Positions 16,957 through 27,380 of a DNA stretch of 64,000 bases are shown in pieces. Position 1 is the first letter of the stretch. Each line of letters opens with the position of its first letter. The notes beneath the pieces are model-generated. The model was not told the DNA's origin, ran no database searches, and worked only from the letters and a program-made list of their open reading frames with translations. The translations under genes were made by a program, and so were the position numbers. Origin of the DNA: Flavobacteriaceae bacterium. GTDB lineage: Bacteria; Bacteroidota; Bacteroidia; Flavobacteriales; Flavobacteriaceae. The DNA is taken from NCBI GenBank assembly GCA_013214065.1, contig JABSPK010000008.1:80390-144389 (forward strand), read 5' to 3'.

Positions 16957-18150
16957 TTAGTTAACAGCTTGGCCGGGGTAGGCATCCAATATCGTCAAGA
17001 TCTGTCGGCATCCTTTTTCGATTTCATCCATCGAAATGGTCAAGGGTGGCGAGATCCGAACGGCCCTGTTTTCGAACAACAACCAAAACAAGATCAGCTG
17101 TTCTCGGGCAGCACCTAAGACCAGGAAATCGGCAATTTCCGGGGCTTCGAAAAGGAGTGCCAGCATGAGGCCTTTTCCCCGTATTTCCTTAATCAAAGGA
17201 TGTACCAAAAGCGATCGGAAGTACTTTTCTTTTCTCAATGTTTCCGGAATGAGTTGGCTTTCAGTCAATTCGCTCAAGGTTGCCAAACTAGCTGCCGCTA
17301 TGACAGGATTTCCGCCAAAAGTGGTGATATGTCCTAATTTCGGTCGCTCTTGCAACTGGGCCATGTGTTCGTGCGAGGCCACAAAGGCACCCACCGGAAG
17401 GCCTGAGGCCATTCCCTTTCCGATAACCAGGATGTCCGGAACACAATCGTAATCCTCAAAAGCGAATAAGGAGCCGCATCGGCCGAATCCAGGTTGGATC
17501 TCATCCAGTATCAACAGTGCACCTACCGCATCACAACGTTTTCTAACGGCTTTGAGGTAGCCGGGCTCAGGGAGGATAAAACCCGCTCCTCCTTGAATGG
17601 TCTCCAAAATGACCGCTGCCGTTTTCTCCGTGATCATCGCCAATCCATCAAAGTCATTGAAGGTCAAGAATCGCACATCGGGGATTAGGGGTCTAAAGGC
17701 CAGTTTGCGCACTTCATAACCCATCACACTAAGACTGCCCATAGTATTGCCGTGATAGGCCTTATCGGCAGCGATGAGTTCACTACGACCTGTTACGCGT
17801 CGCGCCAATTTCAAGGCACCCTCGATAGCTTCGGTTCCTGAATTCACCAAATACGTGGTCTGCAGGTTTTCAGGCAACTGGGCTGCCAATTTTTTGGTGA
17901 ACTCCACGGCTGGACCTTGAACGTACTCCCCATAGACCATGACGTGCAAATAGCGCTCGGTCTGTTCTTGAATCGCCTTCACCACCCTAGGGTGTCGATG
18001 GCCCAAAGCACAGGCGGATACGCCGGCAACAAAGTCTAAATGGGCATTTCCTTCGGTATCGTATATGTACGACCCTTCGGCTTTTGAGATTTCAAGTCCG
18101 AGTGGATGGGCACTGGTCTGTGCTTGGTATTTGAGGAAATCTTCTTTCAC
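16957..18150 (-). CDS. Class III PLP aminotransferase (acetylornithine/ornithine-like)
   Basis: A 397-residue fold-type I aminotransferase. The signature is present: NSGTEAIEGALKLAR (103-117), YHGNT, LILDEIQPGFGRCG with Asp216 contacting the cofactor nitrogen, and K245 in VIGKGMASGLPVGAF as the Schiff-base lysine. The family includes acetylornithine, ornithine and 4-aminobutyrate aminotransferases. The substrate cannot be read from sequence, and no arg genes are adjacent. It lies 33 bp downstream of the OstA-like gene and may be a passenger of that operon. Confidence 0.85.
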   Translation of the reverse strand: MKEDFLKYQAQTSAHPLGLEISKAEGSYIYDTEGNAHLDFVAGVSACALGHRHPRVVKAIQEQTERYLHVMVYGEYVQGPAVEFTKKLAAQLPENLQTTYLVNSGTEAIEGALKLARRVTGRSELIAADKAYHGNTMGSLSVMGYEVRKLAFRPLIPDVRFLTFNDFDGLAMITEKTAAVILETIQGGAGFILPEPGYLKAVRKRCDAVGALLILDEIQPGFGRCGSLFAFEDYDCVPDILVIGKGMASGLPVGAFVASHEHMAQLQERPKLGHITTFGGNPVIAAASLATLSELTESQLIPETLRKEKYFRSLLVHPLIKEIRGKGLMLALLFEAPEIADFLVLGAAREQLILFWLLFENRAVRISPPLTISMDEIEKGCRQILTILDAYPGQAVN

Positions 18151-18183
18151 CTCGATATCGGTTCTATTTTGCCGGGCTATTTT

Positions 18184-20169
18184 TTAGTTGACCTCAAGGA
18201 TCCAGAGGTCTTTGTCATAGCGCCCGTTAAATTGGCTGTTCACCATTTTCGCAGCTTGTTCAAAGGTATCGAAGCGTTGTAAATACGCATAGTAATACCC
18301 GTTTACTTTTCGCTGAAAGTAGGAGGGTTCGAACCCTTGGGAGCGTAAGGATATCAAAAACGGCCTAAGGTTCGATTCTTCACCGAATACATTGGCGATG
18401 ACATAATGCCCGACTTCCAGGCCTTTTGTTTTTTTCACCTTTTCATACCTTCCCGAATAGGGGTGTGAAGCCGGAAGGTCGTCTGCCTCACTCAGCTGTG
18501 GCGCCGGTTTAGGTGCTGGTTTCAGCATGGGTTTGACCGGTTTCGGTGGGTTGAACAGGCTGTCATTGAAAATGAGCGGTTCTTCGATGCCTTTGATCTT
18601 GACCAATTGGACATTGTTGTCATCGGCGTCGAAAATATCATCTTTGGTCATCAGACGTTCGTCACCCCGCCAAATGAAGCCTTTTAAACGTTGTACTTGC
18701 TCCGCCCAGTCTTCTTCCGGAAAAATGTCGCCATCAGGATCGATGAAAAAGGTAATCTCATCGATATCGCTGTTCTCCATGATCAACCGGATTTTGCTGC
18801 AGGTCGTCTTGTCGACCCCTACGAACTCATCATCATCGTTGTACATGAAATAAATGACCTCGGTATTCTTGACCAGATCGATCACTTTTAGCTCGTTTTC
18901 TTCGAACTTTCCGAACATATCGATGCCTTTGGCTTGATTATAGCCCCGATTGCCGATGGTATCCAAAGAAACGATGAAGGCGTTGTTGATGACTTTAAGG
19001 GAATCGAGCTTATCGGTCTCCACATCCGAAATCAGGTGGATGCTATCTCCGGTCATTTGATTGTCGATGTTCCAAAGGATCGGGTCTTTGATCAGTTGGG
19101 TGATACCGGTATTTTGCGCCGAGTGGATCGAATCGCATTTGCCGCTTAAGTCTTTTTTGAAAAATTTCGCATTGTGGAAGGCCCTTAAAATACGCTCTTC
19201 CGGTTTGCCCGTGACCATAAGGGTATCCCCATGGATGTACAATGAATCTTGCTGAACCAGACTTACCGCCACGGCCCTCTTGGTAGCGAAAACCGAATCT
19301 TTTTCTTTGAAAACCTCGGCATAGTGGGCCCGGATGACCCCATCGTTGATCGTATCGGTGACCTTGATGTTATTCGTGGCCGAGGCGAAGGAGGTCGCTT
19401 TGTCGAAATACACACTATCCCCTTCGATAATCCGGTTGCTATAGTTGATCTTGGTGTTCTTGATACCGTACCCCTGTTCGATTCGGGTATCATAGAACCC
19501 ACGTTCACAATAGATTTTGTAGTCTTCGCCCGTGATGGTCGATGGTCCGTACATAAAGGCTTCCTTAGAAACCCGGTAGTAGTCGAGTTGCTTTGAATCG
19601 ATTTGGTATTCCGGGTTGTCGATGTGTACGTTGTTCAAGAATTGTACTTTCTTCAGCTCCATAAAGTAGGTGCCGATGATGCTGGTCAAGGTGTTCGCTG
19701 AATCGACGACCTTACCGCCGGAATTATAATACGAATATTGCTTTTCACGATCGAAGTACAGCGTATCAGTGGTCAGGGTCATTTGCCCATCGGTCAGGTC
19801 GACCTTTTCGAAGGCACGGGCCAACCGGGTGTCGCCGTTATAATCGAGTTTGCCACTGTTCATTTCGATCGAATCGCCTTGTTGCAACCGAACGTTGCCT
19901 ATGGCCTGCAATCTGTTTTCTTGGGAGTAGAAAATGGCGATATCACACCACAGGTCGGCCCCTTGATGTTCGAACTGCACCTGCCGTTCATCATCTTTAC
20001 TGAAAATGGATGCCCCGGGATATTTAGCCTCGTCTTTGGTGAAATTCGCCCCATAGACGATGTTGATCTGACGTTCTTGCGGTGTTTGCTCCTGGGCCTG
20101 GGCCATAAAAAAGCAGCATCCGATCAAAAAAGGAAAAGCCTTTCTCAAGAAATTGGAAATTTTTGCCAA
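18184..20169 (-). CDS. OstA/LptA-like protein with C-terminal SPOR domain
   Basis: A 661-residue exported protein (signal: FLRKAFPFLIGCCFFMAQAQ). Residues ~30-520 are consecutive OstA-like beta strands (YGANFTKDE, ARAFEKVDLTDGQMTLTTDTL, YFDKATSFASATNNIKV, ILRAFHNAKFFKKDLSG), the LptA jellyroll repeat pattern that guides lipopolysaccharide across the periplasm. A Pro-rich linker (about 545-570, KPVKPMLKPAPKPAP) leads to a ~75-residue SPOR domain ending in LWILEV, a module that binds peptidoglycan strands lacking stem peptides. The SPOR tail would tether the protein to the wall. Family members usually end near the linker, so the fusion is notable. Confidence 0.82.
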   Translation of the reverse strand: MAKISNFLRKAFPFLIGCCFFMAQAQEQTPQERQINIVYGANFTKDEAKYPGASIFSKDDERQVQFEHQGADLWCDIAIFYSQENRLQAIGNVRLQQGDSIEMNSGKLDYNGDTRLARAFEKVDLTDGQMTLTTDTLYFDREKQYSYYNSGGKVVDSANTLTSIIGTYFMELKKVQFLNNVHIDNPEYQIDSKQLDYYRVSKEAFMYGPSTITGEDYKIYCERGFYDTRIEQGYGIKNTKINYSNRIIEGDSVYFDKATSFASATNNIKVTDTINDGVIRAHYAEVFKEKDSVFATKRAVAVSLVQQDSLYIHGDTLMVTGKPEERILRAFHNAKFFKKDLSGKCDSIHSAQNTGITQLIKDPILWNIDNQMTGDSIHLISDVETDKLDSLKVINNAFIVSLDTIGNRGYNQAKGIDMFGKFEENELKVIDLVKNTEVIYFMYNDDDEFVGVDKTTCSKIRLIMENSDIDEITFFIDPDGDIFPEEDWAEQVQRLKGFIWRGDERLMTKDDIFDADDNNVQLVKIKGIEEPLIFNDSLFNPPKPVKPMLKPAPKPAPQLSEADDLPASHPYSGRYEKVKKTKGLEVGHYVIANVFGEESNLRPFLISLRSQGFEPSYFQRKVNGYYYAYLQRFDTFEQAAKMVNSQFNGRYDKDLWILEVN

Positions 20170-20255
20170 AAGTAGGGCTTTTGTACCAAGTTCATCGTCC
20201 TATTTGCAAAGCTTTGGGAGAATCATCCAGCTCCCTGCCTTCACTCAACGGATGG

Positions 20256-21203
20256 TCATGGTGATTCGAATAATCGTTTCCAATCCGATTCAGCGACCAA
20301 ATACGCAAAGGAGTAAGGGTTGCCTTCGTTCAAGAGTCTTTTGAAGTAGGTTTTTGCCGCTACGGTGTCTTTTTGTTCATAAAGTTGCCAATTGCCCAAT
20401 CCATAAAGGAATACATCGTCAGAAGAAGATCCATCACCCCTGATGGTGATTTGGTCCATACCGATGACCTCTTTGTAAAAGAGGCAAATCGTATGGTAGT
20501 TGGTGTTTTCGATGATATCAAGGTCCTCATGGATCGGGGCTAGTATTTCAGCGGCGTCCTCCGACCGCCCCATTCGCTTTAGGATCATATACATCCAATG
20601 TCCGCCCGATACGAGGTTATCATCGAATTGATTGGTCTCGCTTCGTTTTGAAAAGACCGAAAGTGCTTTATCGTAGTTACCTTGCAGGTAATGGGCCAGA
20701 CCTAAATGATACCAAATGTTGCCTTTCAAGCTGCTTATCGGTATGTTCTGTGCATTGGGGAGCCCATCGGGTTCTACCTGGTCGGATTTGCCCTCCATCA
20801 ACAAGGCTGCCTTTTCAAAATCGCTGACCGCCTTATCATACTGTCGTGTAGAGAGATACCGATGGCCGCGATGCCGATACAAGCGTGCATCGTCGGGGAA
20901 TTTGGAGATGCCCTCGGTATAAATGCCAATGGCTTTATTGAAATGCTTGAGATAGGCACAACGCCTGCCGTACCAGATGAGATTTTCTACGGATTCCGGT
21001 GCACTTTCATAGTCCAGCTTTGCAGCTTCGTATTTATCCAAAGCTTTGCTTGGGAGCGCCCTTTCGGTAAATAGGGTATCCCCTAACAGGGTAATGGCCT
21101 CGATTTGCCTCGTTTCGGAGACGCTGTCGAAAACGACTTTGGGTTTACCCTGTTGCATGCAGCCCGCCATCAGGCAAGCCATTCCGATCCAGAACCGTTT
21201 CAT
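20256..21203 (-). CDS. TPR lipoprotein
   Basis: A 315-residue lipoprotein with signal MKRFWIGMACLMAGC (lipobox LMAGC, Cys15 followed by MQQG). The mature part contains TPR-like helical pairs, e.g. LIWYGRRCAYLKHFNKAIGI, YRHRGHRYLSTRQYDKAVSDF and WYHLGLAHYLQGNYDKALSVF. The role is unknown. It sits between purA and the OstA-like gene, 51 bp after purA, and may be an envelope-assembly factor by proximity only. Confidence 0.75.
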   Translation of the reverse strand: MKRFWIGMACLMAGCMQQGKPKVVFDSVSETRQIEAITLLGDTLFTERALPSKALDKYEAAKLDYESAPESVENLIWYGRRCAYLKHFNKAIGIYTEGISKFPDDARLYRHRGHRYLSTRQYDKAVSDFEKAALLMEGKSDQVEPDGLPNAQNIPISSLKGNIWYHLGLAHYLQGNYDKALSVFSKRSETNQFDDNLVSGGHWMYMILKRMGRSEDAAEILAPIHEDLDIIENTNYHTICLFYKEVIGMDQITIRGDGSSSDDVFLYGLGNWQLYEQKDTVAAKTYFKRLLNEGNPYSFAYLVAESDWKRLFESP

Positions 21204-21254
21204 AAAGGATAAAATGGGTTGGTGTTCAGAAAGTTACAAAAATTCAATAACTCC

Positions 21255-22523
21255 TTAGCGATGGATGGTCTGGGTACGATCAGGACCTACGGATACGATT
21301 TTGATCGGTACATCAAGCTGGGTCTCCAAAAAGGCGATGTATTGGTTGAGCGTCTCTGGAAGTTCATCGGCCTTGGTCATTTTAGTCAAGTCTTTTGCCC
21401 AACCCGGTAGTTCCTCATAAATCGGTTTGACGTTGTCGCTTTCGATATTATAGGGGAGGTGTTCGATGCGTTCACCTTTGTATTCATAAGCGGTACAGAC
21501 CTTGATGGTTTCGAATCCGCTGAGCACATCGGCCTTCATCATCATCAGCTCGGTGACCCCGTTGATTTGCACGGCGTATTTCAAGGCGACTAGATCCAGC
21601 CAACCACAACGTCTGGGTCGACCGGTGGTGGCACCGAATTCATTGCCGACACTGCCCATAGTAGCTCCGTCTTCATCAAAGAGTTCTGTCGGAAAAGGAC
21701 CGCTGCCCACACGTGTGGTATAGGCTTTGAAAATTCCCAAGACGTTTCCGATGCGACCGGGGGCAACCCCCAAACCGGTGCAGGCACCCGCAGCCGTAGT
21801 GTTTGATGAGGTCACGTAGGGGTAGGTTCCGAAATCAATATCCAATAACGAACCTTGGGCCCCTTCGGCCAAAATCTTCTTTTTTTCGGCCATGGCATTG
21901 AACATATAATTTTCACTGTCGATGAATTTCAACTGTCGAAGCGCTTCGATCCCTTCACAGAATTCGGCTTCGAGCTCGGTCAGGTCGTAATCGATTTGCA
22001 CGTTGTAATAATCGATCATGGCCTCGTGCTTATCGGCAAGGGCTCGGTATTTCTCTTTCCAATTGTCGAATTCAAGGTCACCGACGCGCATTCCGTTCCG
22101 GCCAGTCTTATCCATATAGGTAGGGCCGATCCCTTTTAAGGTCGAGCCGATCTTGGCCTTGCCTTTGGCGGTTTCCGAAGCGGCATCCAAAAGACGGTGT
22201 GTCGGCAATATGAGGTGGGCTTTTCTTGAAATAACCAGTCTTGACGCGATATCGATATTGAACTTGGCCAAGTTGTCCAACTCTTTTTTGAAGATGACCG
22301 GATCGATGACGACCCCGTTACCGACCACGTTCATGGCATTCTTATGGAAGATTCCTGACGGAATGGTATGCAATACGTGTTTGATACCATCGAACTCTAA
22401 GGTATGACCGGCGTTCGGACCGCCTTGAAAACGGGCGATGATGTCATAGTCTTTGGTTAAGACATCGACGATTTTTCCCTTTCCCTCGTCGCCCCATTGG
22501 AGCCCAAGCAATAAATCTACCAT
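21255..22523 (-). CDS. purA: Adenylosuccinate synthase
   Basis: A 422-residue enzyme joining IMP and aspartate with GTP, the first committed step to AMP. GLQWGDEGKGK at residues 7-17 is the GTP-binding P-loop with catalytic Asp, GPNAGHT follows, and the C-terminal region has ATTGRPRRCGW and KADVLSGF. The length is normal. It begins 12 bp after the Fur-family gene and is in the same operon as the ppGpp enzyme. PurA is a known ppGpp-inhibited target in other bacteria, so the association is functionally sensible. Confidence 0.95.
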   Translation of the reverse strand: MVDLLLGLQWGDEGKGKIVDVLTKDYDIIARFQGGPNAGHTLEFDGIKHVLHTIPSGIFHKNAMNVVGNGVVIDPVIFKKELDNLAKFNIDIASRLVISRKAHLILPTHRLLDAASETAKGKAKIGSTLKGIGPTYMDKTGRNGMRVGDLEFDNWKEKYRALADKHEAMIDYYNVQIDYDLTELEAEFCEGIEALRQLKFIDSENYMFNAMAEKKKILAEGAQGSLLDIDFGTYPYVTSSNTTAAGACTGLGVAPGRIGNVLGIFKAYTTRVGSGPFPTELFDEDGATMGSVGNEFGATTGRPRRCGWLDLVALKYAVQINGVTELMMMKADVLSGFETIKVCTAYEYKGERIEHLPYNIESDNVKPIYEELPGWAKDLTKMTKADELPETLNQYIAFLETQLDVPIKIVSVGPDRTQTIHR

Positions 22524-22535
22524 TGAAAATTGTGG

Positions 22536-22991
22536 TTAGTCGGTTACTTTTTCTTCCTTGTTCCTGGTTCCGTAAAAGTATAAAGAATGATTGTTGATCT
22601 GGATGTCGAAAACTTCCTCGATCGTTTTTTTGATCGATTGGATCCGTGGGTCACAGAACTCGACGACTTCCCCGGTATCGGTCAGGATCACATGATCGTG
22701 CTGCCTATCGAAGTACGACTTTTCATATTGTGCCTGGTTTTTACCGAACTGGTGTTTACGGACCAGCTTGCAATCCAGCAGTAACTCAATAGTATTGTAT
22801 AAAGTTGCACGGCTTACACGATAATTTTTGGTTTTCATTTTGATGTACAGGGATTCTACATCGAAATGATCGTCACTTTCATAGATTTCTTGAAGGATGG
22901 CATAGCGCTCAGGGGTCTTTCGGTGCCCATTTTCCTCAAGAAAATTGGTGAAGACGTTTTTGACGATTTCTTGGTTTTTGTTGTTGCCCAT
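22536..22991 (-). CDS. Fur-family transcriptional regulator
   Basis: A 151-residue metal-dependent regulator. The N-terminal winged helix includes [15 protein letters not shown] and [15 protein letters not shown] (recognition helix). The dimerisation half has the regulatory HDHVIL metal site. The usual second metal site, a pair of CXXC motifs, is missing: the only Cys residues are at LLDCKL and EFCDP, which is typical of several flavobacterial Fur paralogues. I start at the ATG at 22991 because the longer frame adds 15 unusual residues overlapping the upstream Rel gene. The metal specificity (Fe, Zn, Mn or peroxide-sensing) is not resolved. Confidence 0.82.
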   Translation of the reverse strand: MGNNKNQEIVKNVFTNFLEENGHRKTPERYAILQEIYESDDHFDVESLYIKMKTKNYRVSRATLYNTIELLLDCKLVRKHQFGKNQAQYEKSYFDRQHDHVILTDTGEVVEFCDPRIQSIKKTIEEVFDIQINNHSLYFYGTRNKEEKVTD

Positions 22992-23032
22992 GGGAAGCTT
23001 CGCTATTAACCGTACAAAGGTACGTCTAAAAA

Positions 23033-25237
23033 TCAAATTCGACTCACTTTATCGATACCACCGATCTGTTTCAGGTTGTTGATCAATTTTTTGAGAATGG
23101 AGTTGTTTTTTACGACCAAGGTGATCCTTCCTGTAAAGGTGCCGCCCTCCGCGCTAAAATTCAGATTGCGCATATTGACGTGCATGTTGTCCGAAATCAC
23201 GTTGGTGATCTCGTTGACTAGTCCGAGATTGTCGATGCCGGTAATCAAAATGTCCGCCGTGAAGTCTTCTTGTGTAGAATCGATCCATTTGGCCGAAATG
23301 ATACGGTACGCGTAATTCGATTGTAATGAAATCGCGTTCGGACAGGATTTAGCATGTACTTTGATTCCATCGTTGACACTGACGAAGCCAAAGACTTCGT
23401 CTCCCGGAATGGGGTTACAGCATTGCGAAAGCTTATAGCTCAATTTCTCTTCCTCGTTGCCAAAGACCAACATGTCGTAGTTGGCCGTGATCTCATCTTT
23501 GTTGATGTCTTCAGGCGTCGGATTGCGACGGATCCGGTTTTTGAAGAAATTGATGAAGGCATTGTTGTAGGAAGCGGCGAATTCCTTGATGTGTTGATTA
23601 TCAATAACCCCGTTACCCACCCTGAAAAACAAGTCTAAGCTGGTCTTCAACTTGAAGAAATTCACCATTTTGTTGACGACATCCTCGTTAAGGTTGATTT
23701 TCTGGGACTTGAGTTTCCGGCGTAAAATTTCCTTGCCATCTTCGGCAATTTCCCTTTTCTCTTCGCGTAGCGACGATTTGATTTTAGCACGTGCCCTAGC
23801 GGTCATTGCATAAGAAAGCCAGTTTTGGTTGGGCTTGGCTGATTCCGAAGTAATGACTTCTACCTGGTCCCCGCTGTGCAAGGTGGTATTCAAGGGGACC
23901 AATTTGCCATTCACCTTGGCACCTCTGGTCTTCATGCCCACTTCGGTGTGGATGTGAAAGGCAAAGTCCAAGGGGGTGGCCCCTTTGGGCAACGACTTAA
24001 GCTCCCCTTTCGGGGTGAAGACGAAAATCTCTTTGGAGTAAAGGTTCAGCTTGAATTCCTCTACGAAATCGACCGCATTACCATTGGCGCTTTCTAGGGC
24101 TTCCTGCAGTCTGTTCAGCCATACTTCGATACCTTGCTCCTTTTGTTCGCCGTGTTTGTATTTAAAGTGGGCGGCATAGCCTTTTTCAGCGATTTCATGC
24201 ATGCGCTCACTGCGGATCTGTACTTCGACCCATTTGCCCTCAGGGCCCATTACGGTGATGTGCAAGGCTTCATAGCCGGTCGACTTTGGAGAAGTGATCC
24301 AATCGCGCAGGCGCACCGGGTTGGGGGTAAAGTGATCGGTTACTATGGAATAGATCTTCCAAGCAAGGAACTTTTCGTTTTTACGATCCGATTTGTAAAT
24401 GATCCTTATCGCGAATTTGTCGTAGACTTCATCGAATCGGATGTTTTGGGCCACCATTTTACGTCGGATCGAGAAGATAGACTTCATTCGCCCTTTGATG
24501 GAGTAGTTCAAACCATCTTTATCCAGGGAGTCACGAATAACGTTGGTGAAATCCTTGATATAGGTTTGTTGTTCCTCTTCGGTTTCCTCGATTTTCCCCA
24601 GAATGTCGTTGTAGACTTCCGGTTCGGTATACTTCAAACTGAGGTCTTCGAGTTGGGTCTTGATGTTGTATAGGCCGATCCTATGGGCGAGTGGGGCATA
24701 GATGTATAAGGTCTCCGAAGCGATTTTCACTTGCTTGTACTCCGGCATCGCATCCATGGTCAACATGTTGTGATAGCGGTCGGCGATTTTGATGATGATC
24801 ACCCGCACGTCATCGTGCAGGGTAAGTAGCATTTTCCTGAAATTTTCAGCTTGTTGGCTGATGTTTTTGTCTTTTTTCAGGTGTGCGATCTTGGTCAGGC
24901 CATCAACGATCCGAGCAACGGTCTCACCGAACATGCGCTCGATATCATCTAGGGTATATGGCGTGTCCTCTACCACATCATGCAATAGGGCCGAGGCTAT
25001 CGAAACGGCATCGAGTCCGATTTCAGAAGCCACGATCTTGGCCACGGCTATCGGATGGAAGATATAGGCTTCCCCTGATTTACGCCGTTGGTCTTTATGG
25101 GCGTCAACGGCAATATCGAAAGCCGAACGGATCAATTTCTTATCCGCCGGCGAAAGGGTCTGATAGCTAATGCGAAGCAATTCCTTGTATTGCTTGGCTA
25201 TCTCTTTGTTCTCTTTTGCAATGGCCGCCTCCGTCAT
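23033..25237 (-). CDS. spoT: Bifunctional (p)ppGpp synthase/hydrolase (Rel/SpoT)
   Basis: A 734-residue stringent-response enzyme with full domain order. The HD hydrolase has H61 and H86-D87 in [11 protein letters not shown]. The synthetase (about 240-340) has [20 protein letters not shown] and [11 protein letters not shown] intact. A TGS domain ([20 protein letters not shown]) follows, then a zinc-finger-like helical region and a C-terminal ACT domain ([19 protein letters not shown]). Both active sites look intact, so it should synthesise and hydrolyse the alarmone. It is followed by the Fur-family regulator and purA. Confidence 0.94.
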   Translation of the reverse strand: MTEAAIAKENKEIAKQYKELLRISYQTLSPADKKLIRSAFDIAVDAHKDQRRKSGEAYIFHPIAVAKIVASEIGLDAVSIASALLHDVVEDTPYTLDDIERMFGETVARIVDGLTKIAHLKKDKNISQQAENFRKMLLTLHDDVRVIIIKIADRYHNMLTMDAMPEYKQVKIASETLYIYAPLAHRIGLYNIKTQLEDLSLKYTEPEVYNDILGKIEETEEEQQTYIKDFTNVIRDSLDKDGLNYSIKGRMKSIFSIRRKMVAQNIRFDEVYDKFAIRIIYKSDRKNEKFLAWKIYSIVTDHFTPNPVRLRDWITSPKSTGYEALHITVMGPEGKWVEVQIRSERMHEIAEKGYAAHFKYKHGEQKEQGIEVWLNRLQEALESANGNAVDFVEEFKLNLYSKEIFVFTPKGELKSLPKGATPLDFAFHIHTEVGMKTRGAKVNGKLVPLNTTLHSGDQVEVITSESAKPNQNWLSYAMTARARAKIKSSLREEKREIAEDGKEILRRKLKSQKINLNEDVVNKMVNFFKLKTSLDLFFRVGNGVIDNQHIKEFAASYNNAFINFFKNRIRRNPTPEDINKDEITANYDMLVFGNEEEKLSYKLSQCCNPIPGDEVFGFVSVNDGIKVHAKSCPNAISLQSNYAYRIISAKWIDSTQEDFTADILITGIDNLGLVNEITNVISDNMHVNMRNLNFSAEGGTFTGRITLVVKNNSILKKLINNLKQIGGIDKVSRI

Positions 25238-25280
25238 AGAATACTAAAGTTAATGCAATCTTTACTATGGATAGCAAAAA

Positions 25281-26513
25281 TTATGCCTTTAGATTTCGAA
25301 TCCGTTCGATGAGGGGGGGGTGGGAATAGTGCATGAACACATAGGCCGGATGCGGGGTAAGATTGCTCAAACTGCGCTGCGAAAGCTTTTTTAACGAAGT
25401 AATCAGGGGTTGCGCGGCATAGGTCGTTTTGGCATAATCGTCAGCTTCAAATTCGAAGCGACGCGACAGCATGTTCATCAATAAGCCCGTTAAGGTCGAA
25501 ATCGGGCTGTACAGCAACACAAAGCCGATAAGTCCGGCATGAAAACTGGGTTGGTCCACACCGATGGCCATGGACATCTGCGGTGAATTCACGAAAACGG
25601 ACAGAATGAACAAGGTGATCCCCGTCGAGAGGATCGATGCCAATAGATTGTATTGAATGTGTTTGCGTTTGTAATGGCCTACTTCATGGGCGAGTACCGC
25701 AACGATTTCCTCTTCATCAAGTTCGGCGATCAAGGTGTCGAAAAGAGTCACTTGCTTTTGCCGTCCGAACCCCGAAAAATAGGCATTCGCCTTGGTCGAT
25801 CGTTTTGAACCGTCGATGACGAAAATGTGTTTAAGTTCGAAACCTACCTTTTGGGCGTAGTTTTCTATAGCCGATTTCAATTGTCCCGGTTCCAAAGGGG
25901 TCTGTTTGTTGAACAGGGGTACGATCAGCTTGGAGTAGAACAGGTTCATAAACAGCATAAGTGCGATGAACATGCCCCAGGCATAAAGCCAAAAGTTCGA
26001 ACCGGTAAATTCCAAAAACCAAATAAAGGCGGCCAAGATACCGGAACCCAAGAGGCTGGCCAGTAGCCATCCTTTCAAGATGTCAGTGACGAAAATCTTG
26101 GGAGTGACCTTATTGAATCCGAACTTTTCCTCGATTACGAAAGTTTGGTACCATGAAAACGGAATGGCGATCAAACTGCTAGCAAGGGCAATGGCACCAA
26201 AGAACAATATCCCCATGGCTATGGGATCTTCGGTGAATTTCCTCACCAAGGAATCGAGCCATCCGAATCCCCCAAAGACCAGGAACCCGATCGTCAAGAG
26301 GAATGAAAACCCGTCATTGAAGAGGCCAAAGCGGTAATTCCGGAGCTTGTATTCCTGCGAGCGGCCATATTCAGTGGCATCGAAAACATCATCCAACTCG
26401 TTGGGAACAGCCGCTTTGAAACGCTTTGAATTGAGATAATCCAACAGCAGGTCAAGGGCGAATTGCACCACTAGAATAACGAGTATGGCATAAAATAAGG
26501 TCGTACTGTCCAT
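25281..26513 (-). CDS. M48 family (Ste24/CAAX-type) membrane metalloprotease
   Basis: A 410-residue zinc protease of the cytoplasmic membrane. There are several membrane helices before and after the catalytic motif LAHEVGHYKRKHIQYN, a HEXXH site, and a later glutamate ligand in RFEFEADDYA, as in M48/Ste24 enzymes. Ste24 in eukaryotes cleaves prenylated CAAX proteins; bacterial members lack such substrates and probably act in membrane protein quality control. It overlaps nothing but lies 44 bp from the Rel gene. Confidence 0.88.
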   Translation of the reverse strand: MDSTTLFYAILVILVVQFALDLLLDYLNSKRFKAAVPNELDDVFDATEYGRSQEYKLRNYRFGLFNDGFSFLLTIGFLVFGGFGWLDSLVRKFTEDPIAMGILFFGAIALASSLIAIPFSWYQTFVIEEKFGFNKVTPKIFVTDILKGWLLASLLGSGILAAFIWFLEFTGSNFWLYAWGMFIALMLFMNLFYSKLIVPLFNKQTPLEPGQLKSAIENYAQKVGFELKHIFVIDGSKRSTKANAYFSGFGRQKQVTLFDTLIAELDEEEIVAVLAHEVGHYKRKHIQYNLLASILSTGITLFILSVFVNSPQMSMAIGVDQPSFHAGLIGFVLLYSPISTLTGLLMNMLSRRFEFEADDYAKTTYAAQPLITSLKKLSQRSLSNLTPHPAYVFMHYSHPPLIERIRNLKA

Positions 26514-26516
26514 AGT

Positions 26517-27314
26517 TTATGAGCCGCGCTGGCGTTCTGCCTCAAAGATAAGTATTGCCGCCGATACCGAAACGTTCAAGGAATCGATCACCCCTTTCAT
26601 CGGAATGATGATGTTTTGGTCTGCATGTTGCAACCATTCGGCACTGAGGCCGGTCGCCTCGGTACCTACGACTAGGGCCGATGCCGTTTTGAAATCACAA
26701 TCGGTGTAGGGTACGGAAGCCGTTAAGGCCGCACAGAAAATGCGTATTTGCTTTCGTTTTAAGAAATCGATTATTTGGGTGGTCTGTCCAATGGCGGTCG
26801 GTACGGTAAATAGACAGCCGACACTGGATCGAACGATGTTCGGATTGTAAAGGTCGGTTTTCGGATTGGCAATGATCACGGCATCCAAATCGGCCGCGTC
26901 CGCGGTACGTAGGAGGGCACCGATATTTCCAGGTTTCTCAGGGGCTTCGGCCACTAGGATCAGCGGATTTTCCCGTTTGAATTCCAAGTCATCCAAACCG
27001 TGTGCTTTCATCTTCGCGATGGCGAGAACCCCCTCGGTACCTTCGCGATGGGCCAACTTTTCATAGACCGATTTTGATAGATGTATGCTTTCATGGGGTT
27101 CCAACTGTGGTAACCTCGCATTATCACCCATGATCTCAGGGCATGACAAGACCGTTTCGATGGTATACCCACCTTGAACGGCCAGTTCCATTTCTCGGAC
27201 CCCTTCGATAACAAAACGGCCCAAACGCCGCCGTTCCTTCGATTTGGCCTTCAAGGCCAACACTTCCTTGACCAAAGGATTTTGCGGACTACTGATGAAT
27301 TTAACCGTTGCCAT
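26517..27314 (-). CDS. TrmH/SpoU-family RNA 2'-O-methyltransferase
   Basis: A 265-residue protein. N-terminal substrate-binding part FISSPQNPLVKEVLALKAK..RR..RFVIEGVREMELA is typical of RlmB/TsnR-type enzymes, and the catalytic SPOUT knot has EKPGNIGALLRTADAAD, NIVRSSVGCLF, LVVGTEATGLS and IIPMKGVIDSLNVSVSAAI. These enzymes transfer a methyl group to the 2'-hydroxyl of rRNA or tRNA; which nucleotide is not predictable. The stop is 3 bp from the M48 start, so the two are co-transcribed. Confidence 0.9.
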   Translation of the reverse strand: MATVKFISSPQNPLVKEVLALKAKSKERRRLGRFVIEGVREMELAVQGGYTIETVLSCPEIMGDNARLPQLEPHESIHLSKSVYEKLAHREGTEGVLAIAKMKAHGLDDLEFKRENPLILVAEAPEKPGNIGALLRTADAADLDAVIIANPKTDLYNPNIVRSSVGCLFTVPTAIGQTTQIIDFLKRKQIRIFCAALTASVPYTDCDFKTASALVVGTEATGLSAEWLQHADQNIIIPMKGVIDSLNVSVSAAILIFEAERQRGS

Positions 27315-27380
27315 GGGCTAAAAGTACTTATTCTTGTAAATAATACCCATGAGTTGCGACCTAGGGTTCAAACAACATCT

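Noticed and set aside
24134..24673. 179-codon plus-strand frame
   Set aside because: Antisense to the intact Rel/SpoT gene, a by-product of its codon bias.
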